The position numbers and the translations under genes are program-made. Positions 53,014 to 61,536 of a DNA stretch of 64,000 bases are shown in pieces (within the stretch, counting starts at the first letter, position 1; the number at the start of each line of letters is the position of its first letter). Below the pieces are notes generated by a model. That model saw nothing but the letters and a program-made list of their open reading frames with translations, had not been told where the DNA came from and did no database searches. The stretch comes from Chitinophaga sp. MM2321 (GTDB taxonomy: Bacteria > Bacteroidota > Bacteroidia > Chitinophagales > Chitinophagaceae), in the NCBI RefSeq assembly GCF_964033635.1, contig NZ_OZ035533.1, positions 3,782,001-3,846,000 of the forward strand, written 5' to 3'.

Positions 53014-53895
53014 TTATTTAGCCAGCAATTTCTTATAGGCAAACCAGCCAAATGCTGCAGCTATCCAGAAAGGCCAAATCTGTACAAGGGTGATCAGTAT
53101 ATTTCTCAGCAGGGTACCACCATCATGGGCAGCGGTTAGTATTTCTGTTCCAAACCCCGACCTGGTAAGGTGTACAGGGTTTACCACGATTTGTATATCT
53201 GCTACTTCCGGCTGAAAAAGCTGCACTGTAAAGGTGGAATAGGCCACCTTATCCTGGATGCCCAGGTTCACCATCTGCCTGTCTATCACGTTTTCATTTT
53301 TCTGATCTTCATATTTAGCGATATCCAGTGCAGTTGTTTTTTTATCCGGTGCAATCTTGCCGGCTCGCTGATTGTCTTTATTATTTTTCAGGGAATTAGA
53401 GAGATAACTTAAAGTCATGTCCTCGTCCGTAAGCAGGCGATGATCGATAAAACCGGCCATGGACGTAAGTGTATGCACAACCGAATCGAGGTGTTGTACC
53501 GGTACTCTCAGCGTGAGATTGGCAACGGGTGTATACAGTTGTACTTTCTTTAACGAGTCTGTTGTATAGGGTAATTCATGCCGGTGTACATATTCATTCT
53601 GCAAAGTGCTGCTGGCTACCACCCCTCCCACAGCCGTTACTATCTGTTCCAGGCGCGACGTTGCCGTGAATACATTGGTCACCCTGCAGCGTACATCCGC
53701 AGATCGTACGCGTTTACGCGAGGGCGATAAAAGAGAGGACATATTACCAGGGAAATCACTGGAATCTGCAGAGGCGATATAATCATCCATTACAGCTGAT
53801 TTGTTGGCGGCTTCTTCATTTGAAGCATAGCGGGACTGGCCACAGGCGGCCAAAGTAAGAACGGGAATAACCAAATAAAGGAATGAACTGCGCAT
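53014..53895 (-). CDS. DUF4349 lipoprotein
   Basis: A 293-residue exported lipoprotein (signal LYLVIPVLTLAACGQ with lipobox LAAC). The central part is the DUF4349 domain (RCRVTNVFTATSRLEQIVTA), with a coiled-coil-prone stretch, and the C-terminus has one transmembrane helix (LVQIWPFWIAAAFGWFAYKK). The family is common in Bacteroidota and of unknown function. It is convergent with the patatin gene and divergent from VF530, 124 bp away. Confidence 0.87.
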   Translation of the reverse strand: MRSSFLYLVIPVLTLAACGQSRYASNEEAANKSAVMDDYIASADSSDFPGNMSSLLSPSRKRVRSADVRCRVTNVFTATSRLEQIVTAVGGVVASSTLQNEYVHRHELPYTTDSLKKVQLYTPVANLTLRVPVQHLDSVVHTLTSMAGFIDHRLLTDEDMTLSYLSNSLKNNKDNQRAGKIAPDKKTTALDIAKYEDQKNENVIDRQMVNLGIQDKVAYSTFTVQLFQPEVADIQIVVNPVHLTRSGFGTEILTAAHDGGTLLRNILITLVQIWPFWIAAAFGWFAYKKLLAK

Positions 53896-53995
53896 AGAAG
53901 GATAATTTACGTTTTATACTTCCCGCTGAAAAAGGTAACCTTTTAAAAATGTTAAAATTAAATGCCCGAAAAATAAACAACCGTTTCTGATGCTT

Positions 53996-54003
53996 TATCT
54001 TTG
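53996..54003 (+). promoter_or_regulatory. -7 box of the VF530/PNPOx operon
   Basis: TATCTTTG is a perfect TAnnTTTG, giving a start near 54010 and a ~10 nt leader before the ATG at 54020. No TTG at -33 was found at the normal spacing. Confidence 0.45.
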
Positions 54004-54019
54004 TATCTAAACAGCGCGT

Positions 54020-54256
54020 ATGGACACACCACAAAAATCGAATGATCCGTTGCATGGTATTACCCTTGAAAAAATGGTAACACATCTGGCGGAAAGCTAT
54101 GGCTGGGAAGCGTTAGGAGAGCATATCAGGATCAATTGTTTCACCAGTAATCCGTCGGTACAGTCCAGTCTGAAATTTCTGCGTAAAACGCCCTGGGCAA
54201 GAACCAAAGTAGAAGATTTCTACAAATATTCGCTCAGGCATCACAAATTGAAATAG
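54020..54256 (+). CDS. VF530-family DNA-binding protein
   Basis: A 78-residue protein matching the VF530/DUF2132 family: DPLHGITLEKMVTHLAESYG, WEALGEHIRINCFTSNPSV, SSLKFLRKTPWARTKVEDFY. The structure of VF530 from Vibrio suggests DNA binding, but the function is not established. It is followed after 2 bp by the PNPOx-like gene, so the two form an operon. Confidence 0.92.
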   Translation: MDTPQKSNDPLHGITLEKMVTHLAESYGWEALGEHIRINCFTSNPSVQSSLKFLRKTPWARTKVEDFYKYSLRHHKLK

Positions 54257-54258
54257 CT

Positions 54259-54810
54259 ATGGGTAAGTTTAGTGATAGCATTCTGCCGCCTCATAGTGAT
54301 TTTATTGATGAACAGAAAATGTTCTTTGTGGGTACGGCGCCTTTAAGTGCCGATGGGCATGTTAATTTATCACCCAAAGGGTTGGATAGTTTCAGGGTAC
54401 TCTCTCCCAACCGGATAGCATATATGGATATTGTTGGTAGTGGCAATGAAACCTCTGCCCATGTCAGGGAAAATGGCAGGATTACTTTTATGTTCTGTGC
54501 TTTTGAAGGGGCGCCAAATATCCTCCGGTTATACGGTGACGGCTATACGGTGCTTCCCGGTGATCCGGAATGGGAAAGTTTGTCGGCTCATTTTGAGTTA
54601 CAGTTGGCTACCCGTCAGATTGTGGTTGCAACTATACACAAAGTACAAACCTCTTGTGGGTTTGGTGTTCCTTTATATCATTATACGGGTGAGCGGGATC
54701 ATGCTGCGAAATGGGCCGAGAAAAAAGGTGTAGCGGGGTTGGAAGCATATAAAGCGGAGAAAAATATGATCAGCATGGATGGACTACCCACGTCTTTGAA
54801 GAAAAATTAA
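54259..54810 (+). CDS. Pyridoxamine 5'-phosphate oxidase-like protein
   Basis: A 183-residue protein of the FMN-binding split-barrel fold. FFVGTAPLSADGHVNLSPKG near residue 20 and NGRITFMFCAFEGAPNILRL near 70 match the PNPOx-like family often annotated as general stress or pyridoxamine oxidase-related. The exact reaction is unknown. It is the second gene after VF530 (2 bp gap) and is followed by the shared bidirectional terminator. Confidence 0.9.
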   Translation: MGKFSDSILPPHSDFIDEQKMFFVGTAPLSADGHVNLSPKGLDSFRVLSPNRIAYMDIVGSGNETSAHVRENGRITFMFCAFEGAPNILRLYGDGYTVLPGDPEWESLSAHFELQLATRQIVVATIHKVQTSCGFGVPLYHYTGERDHAAKWAEKKGVAGLEAYKAEKNMISMDGLPTSLKKN

Positions 54811-54821
54811 ACCGCATAAAC

Positions 54822-54873
54822 AGTTTTTTCCAGGTTCACAATAGTCGTTCATTATGCGAACCAGGAAAAAACT
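54822..54873. terminator. Bidirectional terminator
   Basis: AGTTTTTTCCAGGTTC (54822-54837) pairs with GAACCAGGAAAAAACT (54858-54873) with one mismatch. T- and A-runs on the two sides allow it to work in both directions, between the convergent PNPOx-like gene and the cold-shock gene. Confidence 0.75.
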
Positions 54874-54916
54874 CTTTGGTATGTAATGATTACAGTAGTT
54901 GCGGTTTAGGCAAATG

Positions 54917-55372
54917 CTATTTAGCTATTTTCACAGACACAGCATTTGGTCCTTTGTGTCCCATTTCAACTTCAAAAGTTACTTTGGAGTTTTCTTTAAC
55001 GGGATCAATCAATCCGTTAATGTGCACAAAGATGCTTTCCTGGGTTTGTTGGTCTTTGATAAAACCATAACCTTTGGATTCATTAAAAAAGGTAACAATA
55101 CCGGTACGAATAGGATCTCCGTCTTCGATATCCGGTTGTTTGGACACACCAATCTGGATGTCTTCTACATTAATGATTTTCTTTTTCCTTGGGTCGGGAG
55201 GAGTGGCTGAAATATTACCATTTTCATCAATGTAAGCCATCATTTCTTCGAGGCTTTTTCCTTTTTTGTTGTTGGCCTGCCTTTCTTCTTTCTTCTCTTG
55301 TTTGTCCTTCTTCTTTTTTAATCTTTTCTTTTCGTTTTCTTTTTTACTAAATGTTTCTTGTGATTTACCCAT
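54917..55372 (-). CDS. Cold-shock protein with charged N-terminal extension
   Basis: A 151-residue protein. The first ~45 residues are a very Lys/Glu-rich, probably disordered or coiled stretch, followed by an LEEMMAYIDENGNISATPPD motif and a C-terminal cold-shock domain (about 88-150) with the RNP1-like KGYGFIKD and RNP2-like IFVHINGL. It is a Bacteroidota-type extended CSD that binds single-stranded nucleic acids; the basic tail may add RNA affinity or ribosome contact. A long leader and TATCTTCG box lie upstream. Confidence 0.92.
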   Translation of the reverse strand: MGKSQETFSKKENEKKRLKKKKDKQEKKEERQANNKKGKSLEEMMAYIDENGNISATPPDPRKKKIINVEDIQIGVSKQPDIEDGDPIRTGIVTFFNESKGYGFIKDQQTQESIFVHINGLIDPVKENSKVTFEVEMGHKGPNAVSVKIAK

Positions 55373-55703
55373 AATTTTTTATTTGCCTGGTCGTTGCATC
55401 CGTTTCACCAGTTTAAATGGCATTTTAATTGAAACAGACAAGCCAGATTAGCACGAAGATACAAAAAAAAGGCGACTTTTTGAAACGTAGAGATGCAATA
55501 CAGTCCCGCTTTTACTGGTTCCCCGGTTTAAAACTGTGCAGGTGACGCTACTTCGGCGCAAATAAAAACAGTTAAACACATGTGTTATATGCACAATACA
55601 TAAATAGTTATTTTTCTTGAATTGTGAAATGCAGTACAGCCCGCTATATGTATCAATCCCCGTCCCTCCTCTTTCTATGAGTAAAACATATATTACAAAA
55701 ACA
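55373..55703 (-). promoter_or_regulatory. Leader and promoter region of the extended cold-shock gene
   Basis: On the minus strand TATCTTCG (55454-55461) could be the -7 box, giving a ~75 nt leader before the ATG at 55372. The same octamer precedes cspA and the helicase. The rest of the gap up to 55703 contains no gene and nothing else recognisable. Confidence 0.35.
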
Positions 55704-55751
55704 TTATAAATAAAAAGGTATAATCATGTGATTATACCTTTTTATTTATAA
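55704..55751 (-). terminator. Long perfect hairpin after the DUF4838 gene
   Basis: TTATAAATAAAAAGGTATAAT (55704-55724) pairs perfectly over 21 bp with ATTATACCTTTTTATTTATAA (55731-55751); the loop is CATGTG. On the minus strand a TGTTTTTGTAATA tail follows. It lies about 52 bp past the DUF4838 stop and is a strong terminator for that gene. Confidence 0.8.
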
Positions 55752-55802
55752 GCTGATGATTGGAAACCATATTTTGGTAGAAGTCAATTACACCACTGTT
55801 AT

Positions 55803-58016
55803 TCAATGCTGGGCAAAATAAAAGCCCCACCCACGCTTTAACTGATCAACTTTTATCAATAGTGTATTCTCCCCTTTGTTCAGCGTTGTAGTAAAAAAAT
55901 GCTGATTAGGTCCGCTGCTTGCGGCAGCAAGGTTAAATACCTGCTTTCCATTCACCCATACCTTGATGCCATCGTTATTGCCTACGCCAAACTTCAGGGT
56001 CTTTGCCTCAGGAAGTGTGATAATTCGCCGGGCATAAGCCACCACATTTTCGGAAGGGCCATATACTTTATTTAAATCAATATACCCGGTGGTATTATCA
56101 TGGTATTTTTTCCAGCTTATCTTTTGGTATTTCGCCCCTGTGAAAGTCTGCGTGGAATCAAATCCCTGTTCCGGTGGATATATGTTGTCATGCCCTTTAT
56201 GATCAGCATTATCAAATGGTCCACTTATTAACCAATCTGTATAAAACGTGGTATTAGCCGCTATCTGAATTTTTTCAATAAACTTATCTAAACTTCCAAA
56301 GGTGTTTACATCAGCTCCTAAGGCGGTTATATGATATTTGCTTACAAAATTATTATACCGGGATAATGCAGCCGGCAATTCTTCTTTAGAGATATAGGCA
56401 GTACCACCCTGGGCGAAATAATAAAGTTTGGTATATAAAATGGGCAGATAATCCAGGTCGATCCGGGCAGTCAAAGCGGTGTCGCCTGCTGCTGACTTTT
56501 GAGCCAATGCAAAAATACTGTCTGCTTTTTGAATGGTAGACTGATTCAAATAAGTTACGTTAAATGGTTCAGGCCATATGCCGAAATGTGTATCCGGTTT
56601 TACCTGATCGTGCAATAACCTGATATACGAGGCAATGTGTTTGGCTGCTTTCCCATATACATTATCAACATATTCATCTACCAACTTGGCGGCATCCTGG
56701 TGAGGATTCCACATCAGCTGGGCTATTACCCATGATCTTAGTTCTGCAAATTCACCTGCACCACCATTGGCATTGCCTTCTGCAAACAATCCCATTACGC
56801 CATTATCCGCATAAAATTTTACATCATGGCTAAATGATGCAAAGTTGGGATATGGCATCAGGTAATTTTGGAAATCCGTGTAATAATCCCAAATCGTAAT
56901 ACCTGCTTTTGTAATTTTCTTCCATTGATTCAGCTGATCTAAGAAAGGTTTGTTTTTAGTACAACCTTCGAGCGGATGAGCTGCGCAATAATCATAATGA
57001 CAAAGTCTGATGATGACATTATCTGCCGGACGGATATTTTTAGGAGGATCAACGGTATAGTCATACGCCAGCGTTTGTAGCCTTATTTTTGGATTTGTCT
57101 TGGCTACGGTGTCGGCTATTTGATTTACAAATGTCAGTAATGAACCTGAAGGACTTCCTTCCTTTTCATCCAGCGCCGAACAGAGCTTACATTCACAACG
57201 GCCACCAAAATCGTTTTGATCAATAGAAAATACATTGACTTCCGGACGTGTTTTGATCCAGTCAAATACAGTAGCAATAGCAACTTTTACCATCTCAGGA
57301 TTAGTGAGGCATAGCTGAGCTGTAGTACGCTTTCCATTCACTAGTGAAAAGTACTCCGGATGTGTTTTGAAATATTTCGCAGGTGGCACCAGTTGGTTAA
57401 AAGTATGTACAAAAGGAAAAGTAACATAATTGCCTCCTAAAGAATCACCCACCTTGAATCCATTAAGCCTGTTATGAATAACCCAGGTGGCATCCAGGGA
57501 TTCACGCCAGTCCATATCACGATATTGTAAGGCAGGCTTTTGACGATCTTCTATTTTAGCCAAAGAAAGGGTAGGATTGGTAGGGATTTTAGCTACATCA
57601 CGTGTATACCACCGGCAACCTACATAATCAGCAAGGTATCCCATAACACCATACAGGGTGCCCCGTGTTTCTCCACCTGCAATCAACAGGCTTTTTCCAT
57701 CCGAGCGAATGATGTATTCTTCATTGCCAAATTCTGCCGGATTTAAATTGCCTGTAATGGTAGCAGGGGCATCTTTAAACCCAACATATATCAGCTTTTC
57801 ATCACTACCCTGTTCATGCGTGATGGCTATCTTACAGCCACTTACTTTTTGCAGATAGGTTTGCAATTCTTCCGCTGCATGTTTCTCCGGAGCAGTAGCC
57901 TTATCAGAAATAAATATCTTGTAATCACTTTTGCCATCTTTTACCAGATGCCCACTTTGTGAGCAAGCGGAAAGGATAGTGGCAGCGAAAATTGTTAGTA
58001 ATAATAAACGCATCAT
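55803..58016 (-). CDS. DUF4838 lipoprotein, glycan-active
   Basis: A 737-residue exported lipoprotein (signal LLLTIFAATILSACS, lipobox LSAC). The N-terminal part resembles the alpha-glucuronidase (GH67) N-terminal domain (KHAAEELQTYLQKVSGCKIA). DUF4838 follows (about 170-450, VFSIDQNDFGGRCECKLCSA). The C-terminus is a galactose-binding-like fold (RRIITLPEAKTLKFGVGNND). It is probably a glycoside hydrolase-like enzyme of unknown specificity. GC content here is clearly below the window's average, suggesting transfer. It is followed by the hairpin at 55704-55751. Confidence 0.85.
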   Translation of the reverse strand: MMRLLLLTIFAATILSACSQSGHLVKDGKSDYKIFISDKATAPEKHAAEELQTYLQKVSGCKIAITHEQGSDEKLIYVGFKDAPATITGNLNPAEFGNEEYIIRSDGKSLLIAGGETRGTLYGVMGYLADYVGCRWYTRDVAKIPTNPTLSLAKIEDRQKPALQYRDMDWRESLDATWVIHNRLNGFKVGDSLGGNYVTFPFVHTFNQLVPPAKYFKTHPEYFSLVNGKRTTAQLCLTNPEMVKVAIATVFDWIKTRPEVNVFSIDQNDFGGRCECKLCSALDEKEGSPSGSLLTFVNQIADTVAKTNPKIRLQTLAYDYTVDPPKNIRPADNVIIRLCHYDYCAAHPLEGCTKNKPFLDQLNQWKKITKAGITIWDYYTDFQNYLMPYPNFASFSHDVKFYADNGVMGLFAEGNANGGAGEFAELRSWVIAQLMWNPHQDAAKLVDEYVDNVYGKAAKHIASYIRLLHDQVKPDTHFGIWPEPFNVTYLNQSTIQKADSIFALAQKSAAGDTALTARIDLDYLPILYTKLYYFAQGGTAYISKEELPAALSRYNNFVSKYHITALGADVNTFGSLDKFIEKIQIAANTTFYTDWLISGPFDNADHKGHDNIYPPEQGFDSTQTFTGAKYQKISWKKYHDNTTGYIDLNKVYGPSENVVAYARRIITLPEAKTLKFGVGNNDGIKVWVNGKQVFNLAAASSGPNQHFFTTTLNKGENTLLIKVDQLKRGWGFYFAQH

Positions 58017-58061
58017 TTTACTTTAATTAATTATTTTAATTAAGAAGGATAACCTTATTGG

Positions 58062-59324
58062 TTATTCTGATAACTCATATAATTTTCCTTCACCTGGAAG
58101 AAACGCTACCTTCATTTGATGTGTACCCTTGTTAAATGCAGATTTTATTGCCTTTCCATTGATATTGGATATTTCCTTTACTTTTTTCACGCTATCCTTT
58201 AACTGGAAAGTAAATTGTTGGGATGCCTTAAAGTTTTTGTTTACAATCATCACATATTCCTTCCCTGTTTTAGGATTTACCATATGGCTAAGGATCACAT
58301 CCGCTCCTTTATCCAATACTTTACATAAAAAGTCGGCTGGTGGTTGCTTGGTACCTATCCATAAACTATCTCCTGTATGATATACTTCGCGTGCATCCAG
58401 GTGAATAAGGGTTTTGCCCAATTGTTTCATTTGGCCATTATATGCTTTGAATGGTTCGTACATATATGTTTTGGTTCCATCAGGGCCGATAACAGAGGAA
58501 TGCATGGTGGTAGTACTCCCAGGTGTATTCCAGGTCCAGTATGGATACCAAACAGGGTTTTTTACACCATATGCCAAATTGGAATAAACATTCATTCTCA
58601 TTTCATCAGCATCCGGACTTCTTAACTCTTCAAGGCCTTTGACAGTCATCCCAAAAGATTGCAAACAAGAGGATGTTTTTATGTTGTACTTCAAGCCGAG
58701 GGTGCGAATAATTTCAAGATTATTGAAATAAGTTTTTTCCAGGCGTTGTAATCTTTTATAAGGGTAATTATCATACGCCAGATAGTTAAGATTTTCCTTA
58801 CCTACGCCGTTAATCCATCTTTCGAGGAATGCTACATAATTAGGTACTGCAAAATCTGGTAAATGGTTTACATAAGCATCCCCTTTCTTATCCGCTGCCT
58901 TTACTGTATTATACGTATCTATCACTGATTGCAACCGCGCAGAATCGGGTTCGTCAGTAATATAATAACCAACTAAATTGGGATTCCCTTTATAGTCGTT
59001 TACCATGGCTTTTATATCATCAACACTACCATTTACTCTGGCATCATAAACATACACTTTCATGCCATATTTCGATGCCATATCCAGTGTTTTAAGATTA
59101 CCTTCTTTATCATTTGTAACCCCACCTCCGATGTTGAAAATATAGTCGATGTGCGCTTCTTTCATATACCGGTATTGCTCATCATTCATAAATGGAGCAG
59201 GCGGTGGAGAATAAACAGTAATAACAAACTGATCATTGTTTTTCTGTCCTGTAGCAGGGCTCGCAAAAGCGAGGAACAAACAGATCAAGTATGGGATAAA
59301 AATAATTCTTTGCATAATTTTCAT
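58062..59324 (-). CDS. Exported TIM-barrel protein, glycoside hydrolase-like
   Basis: A 420-residue secreted protein. The signal peptide (IIFIPYLICLFLAFASPATG) is followed by a probable TIM barrel (MKEAHIDYIFNIGGGVTND, KVYVYDARVNGSVDDIKAM). A YYITDEPDSARL segment resembles the acid/base strand-4 position of clan GH-A enzymes; a second conserved block is NLNYLAYDNYPY. The C-terminal ~100 residues are beta-rich. The family was not recognised. ATG at 59324 is taken (59315 also possible). It precedes the DUF4838 gene by 45 bp, likely one operon, and has low GC. Confidence 0.72.
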   Translation of the reverse strand: MKIMQRIIFIPYLICLFLAFASPATGQKNNDQFVITVYSPPPAPFMNDEQYRYMKEAHIDYIFNIGGGVTNDKEGNLKTLDMASKYGMKVYVYDARVNGSVDDIKAMVNDYKGNPNLVGYYITDEPDSARLQSVIDTYNTVKAADKKGDAYVNHLPDFAVPNYVAFLERWINGVGKENLNYLAYDNYPYKRLQRLEKTYFNNLEIIRTLGLKYNIKTSSCLQSFGMTVKGLEELRSPDADEMRMNVYSNLAYGVKNPVWYPYWTWNTPGSTTTMHSSVIGPDGTKTYMYEPFKAYNGQMKQLGKTLIHLDAREVYHTGDSLWIGTKQPPADFLCKVLDKGADVILSHMVNPKTGKEYVMIVNKNFKASQQFTFQLKDSVKKVKEISNINGKAIKSAFNKGTHQMKVAFLPGEGKLYELSE

Positions 59325-59586
59325 ATATGATTGACCAAATTTAAATGAAATAGGGGCGCCCTTTCTGTACGATGTTATCAACCTTATATAGCATATTTCC
59401 CTGAATCCCCTTCCTTGTGTTGGTTTTCCGGGACTTTGCCGGAGTGCGCTCAACGGGTATTTTGAACGCTTATTGTGACTTATCGGGATGTTTCAAGAGA
59501 AACATTCAGCGGATGTGCGAAGTATCATGCAACGAAAGGCACCTGTTTTTTGTGAGGTATATTACGCTGGCAGCTGGCATAGCAGC

Positions 59587-59622
59587 GGCCCCTGCAGTAC
59601 TATTTAAAGTCCTGCAGGGGCC
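59587..59622 (-). terminator. Stem-loop after the unknown two-gene unit
   Basis: GGCCCCTGCAG and CTGCAGGGGCC form a perfect 11 bp stem with a 14 nt loop. There is no T-run on either side, so it may be a terminator of a different type or an mRNA 3'-end stabiliser. It lies 33 bp past the stop of the 625-residue gene. The 59325-59655 gap holds nothing else recognisable. Confidence 0.5.
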
Positions 59623-59655
59623 AAACCATAGCAGTTAAAACCAGTTATTGAATAA

Positions 59656-61533
59656 TCATTCTGTGGCTTTCTTTACCGGAACCGTCTGGTCAAAGGCAAG
59701 GCCACTATGACCTTCTCCCCTGCCAGTTTGTTTCCGGATACCAAACCACGTATATACGCTACCGTTATACCAGCGGGAACGCTGATAAGATTGATATACG
59801 TTTGTACCGGCACGGGGTACTTCTTCTTCATTGATGAAGTAAGGCGTACAATCATCTATATCCAGCCCTTCGCGCAACAAGACCGTACGCGGGCGGATCT
59901 TTGCAGGTTTATCAGGGTCCCCATTCAGGATGCGGGGCATAGCCGCACGTTGCAGGCGGATGGACCGGTTACTACCCTCCTTACGTGCAGGGATAAACGG
60001 AATCCAGTTTTCAGGCACACTGTTCATTACTTCATAGCGGATATCCGCTTTATAAACCGGTGCCGGACTGACTACGGTGCCATCTAAAATATCTTTGTCC
60101 AGCAACTGCTGGTAACGTTTCTTCAGTTCATCCGCGGCTTCACTGCCACGTTTGCCTGTTCCTGTTGCTAACGGTACCGTATACTCGATAGCCCATACCA
60201 TATTCGCCATTTCATCGCGGATAAAGTGTATTTCCTCCAGTGGCCTACCTTCCAGCGTTTTAGGCGTAACCGGTAATACCAGCAGTGTCGGGTCTGTGAG
60301 CTCGCCCTGGTTGCCTTTTGTGTTCAGGGTAAACATGCTCCACTTGCGCCAGTCGTCGTCCAGACCTTGCCCGGCGGCTTCAATCCAGTAACGTTCACCG
60401 AATACGTTGGTCACAGACATCCCTTTTACAGTGGCAATACTACCGGCATCGAGGGTGAATGGCAGCAGGAACCAGTCGTTGGCAAATACCAGTCCGAACT
60501 CCATCAGTAACAGCTTACCGAGATCTGTAGTTGAAGGATTGATGTTACCGAAATTGGTGCGTCCATCTTCAAAAGTCCACCAGCGGGTATTGGGCATCCC
60601 GTCGAAAGTAACGGGTACCGGTATAAAGGAACGCGTATAAGGCTTTTGTGTATCAGGAGGATCAGGTACGCCCGTATCTCCCAGGGTAGTACGTGTTGGA
60701 TCTATATCCAGGTTGTACCAATCCAGATGCCCCTGGCAATATTCATCTGCTGTCATTACCTTTTCACCACTGCCCAGTGGCGCAGCACAACCAAACTGAT
60801 ATTCCAGGAAGTCGGGCTTCCAGGCATTGTTCTCCGGGTTAACAGGCTGATAATATAACTTTTCATACCAGGCGATAAACTTCGCTGCTACAATATCGAT
60901 AGCATCCTGCTGCGCAGATGTCATGACAATACCATCGTATGCATGATGCCCCCCAGGTTCTTTAAGATAAGCATACAAATCGTAACCGTCCATACATCGC
61001 TGCGCTGCGGCGGCCACCTGTTGCCATACCTCCCGGTGTGCGGTGATCAGCACATCATTTTTATCAGCGGTATCCGGGATCTTAATTTTATATATTGTCA
61101 GATAATCATTTTTGAAATCACCCACTGCTGCAGCCATTTTCAGCCATTGTCTACCCATCAGCAATCGTATATCAAGCGATATTTTCTGTATGCCGGATAT
61201 AAAGGGAATAGGGCGTTGTTCTGCTTTTGCTTCCAGCGGCACGGTATCATCAAACACCTGTACGGCATGATCTGCCGCCATATATTTAGTAAGACGGGTA
61301 GCGCCCATGTGGATCTTCGACGTGATCGGCGAGCCGGCATCATCGCCGCGAAACTCTCCCATCTGCCACTGTTTGGTGAGCATCCAGAGTGCATCCCGCA
61401 CTTCCGCTTTCAGGGCGCGGTCAAAATTATCTGTACGGGGCCTGGCTTCCAGCCTGTTCCATAAAGTAATGGCAGGACGCGTTCTCAGCGTCAGCTCCTG
61501 TTTTATATTTTCTAAAGCAACATATTCGTTCAT
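59656..61533 (-). CDS. Large protein of unknown family, unit with next gene
   Basis: A 625-residue, apparently cytoplasmic protein with no signal peptide or membrane helix. It has distinct conserved-looking segments: LWMLTKQWQMGEFRGDDAG near residue 50, ISLDIRLLMGRQWLKM near 133, and a C-terminal NEEEVPRAGTNVYQSYQRS with GIRKQTGRGEGHSGLAFD. I could not place it in a named family. It lies 3 bp downstream of a second large unknown gene, so the two probably form a complex or pathway. A structural-particle role is possible but not shown. Confidence 0.72.
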   Translation of the reverse strand: MNEYVALENIKQELTLRTRPAITLWNRLEARPRTDNFDRALKAEVRDALWMLTKQWQMGEFRGDDAGSPITSKIHMGATRLTKYMAADHAVQVFDDTVPLEAKAEQRPIPFISGIQKISLDIRLLMGRQWLKMAAAVGDFKNDYLTIYKIKIPDTADKNDVLITAHREVWQQVAAAAQRCMDGYDLYAYLKEPGGHHAYDGIVMTSAQQDAIDIVAAKFIAWYEKLYYQPVNPENNAWKPDFLEYQFGCAAPLGSGEKVMTADEYCQGHLDWYNLDIDPTRTTLGDTGVPDPPDTQKPYTRSFIPVPVTFDGMPNTRWWTFEDGRTNFGNINPSTTDLGKLLLMEFGLVFANDWFLLPFTLDAGSIATVKGMSVTNVFGERYWIEAAGQGLDDDWRKWSMFTLNTKGNQGELTDPTLLVLPVTPKTLEGRPLEEIHFIRDEMANMVWAIEYTVPLATGTGKRGSEAADELKKRYQQLLDKDILDGTVVSPAPVYKADIRYEVMNSVPENWIPFIPARKEGSNRSIRLQRAAMPRILNGDPDKPAKIRPRTVLLREGLDIDDCTPYFINEEEVPRAGTNVYQSYQRSRWYNGSVYTWFGIRKQTGRGEGHSGLAFDQTVPVKKATE

Positions 61534-61536
61534 AAC

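Noticed and set aside
59417..59638. 73-codon plus-strand frame in the gap before the TIM-barrel gene
   Set aside because: It ends inside the 59587-59622 stem-loop and shows no domain.
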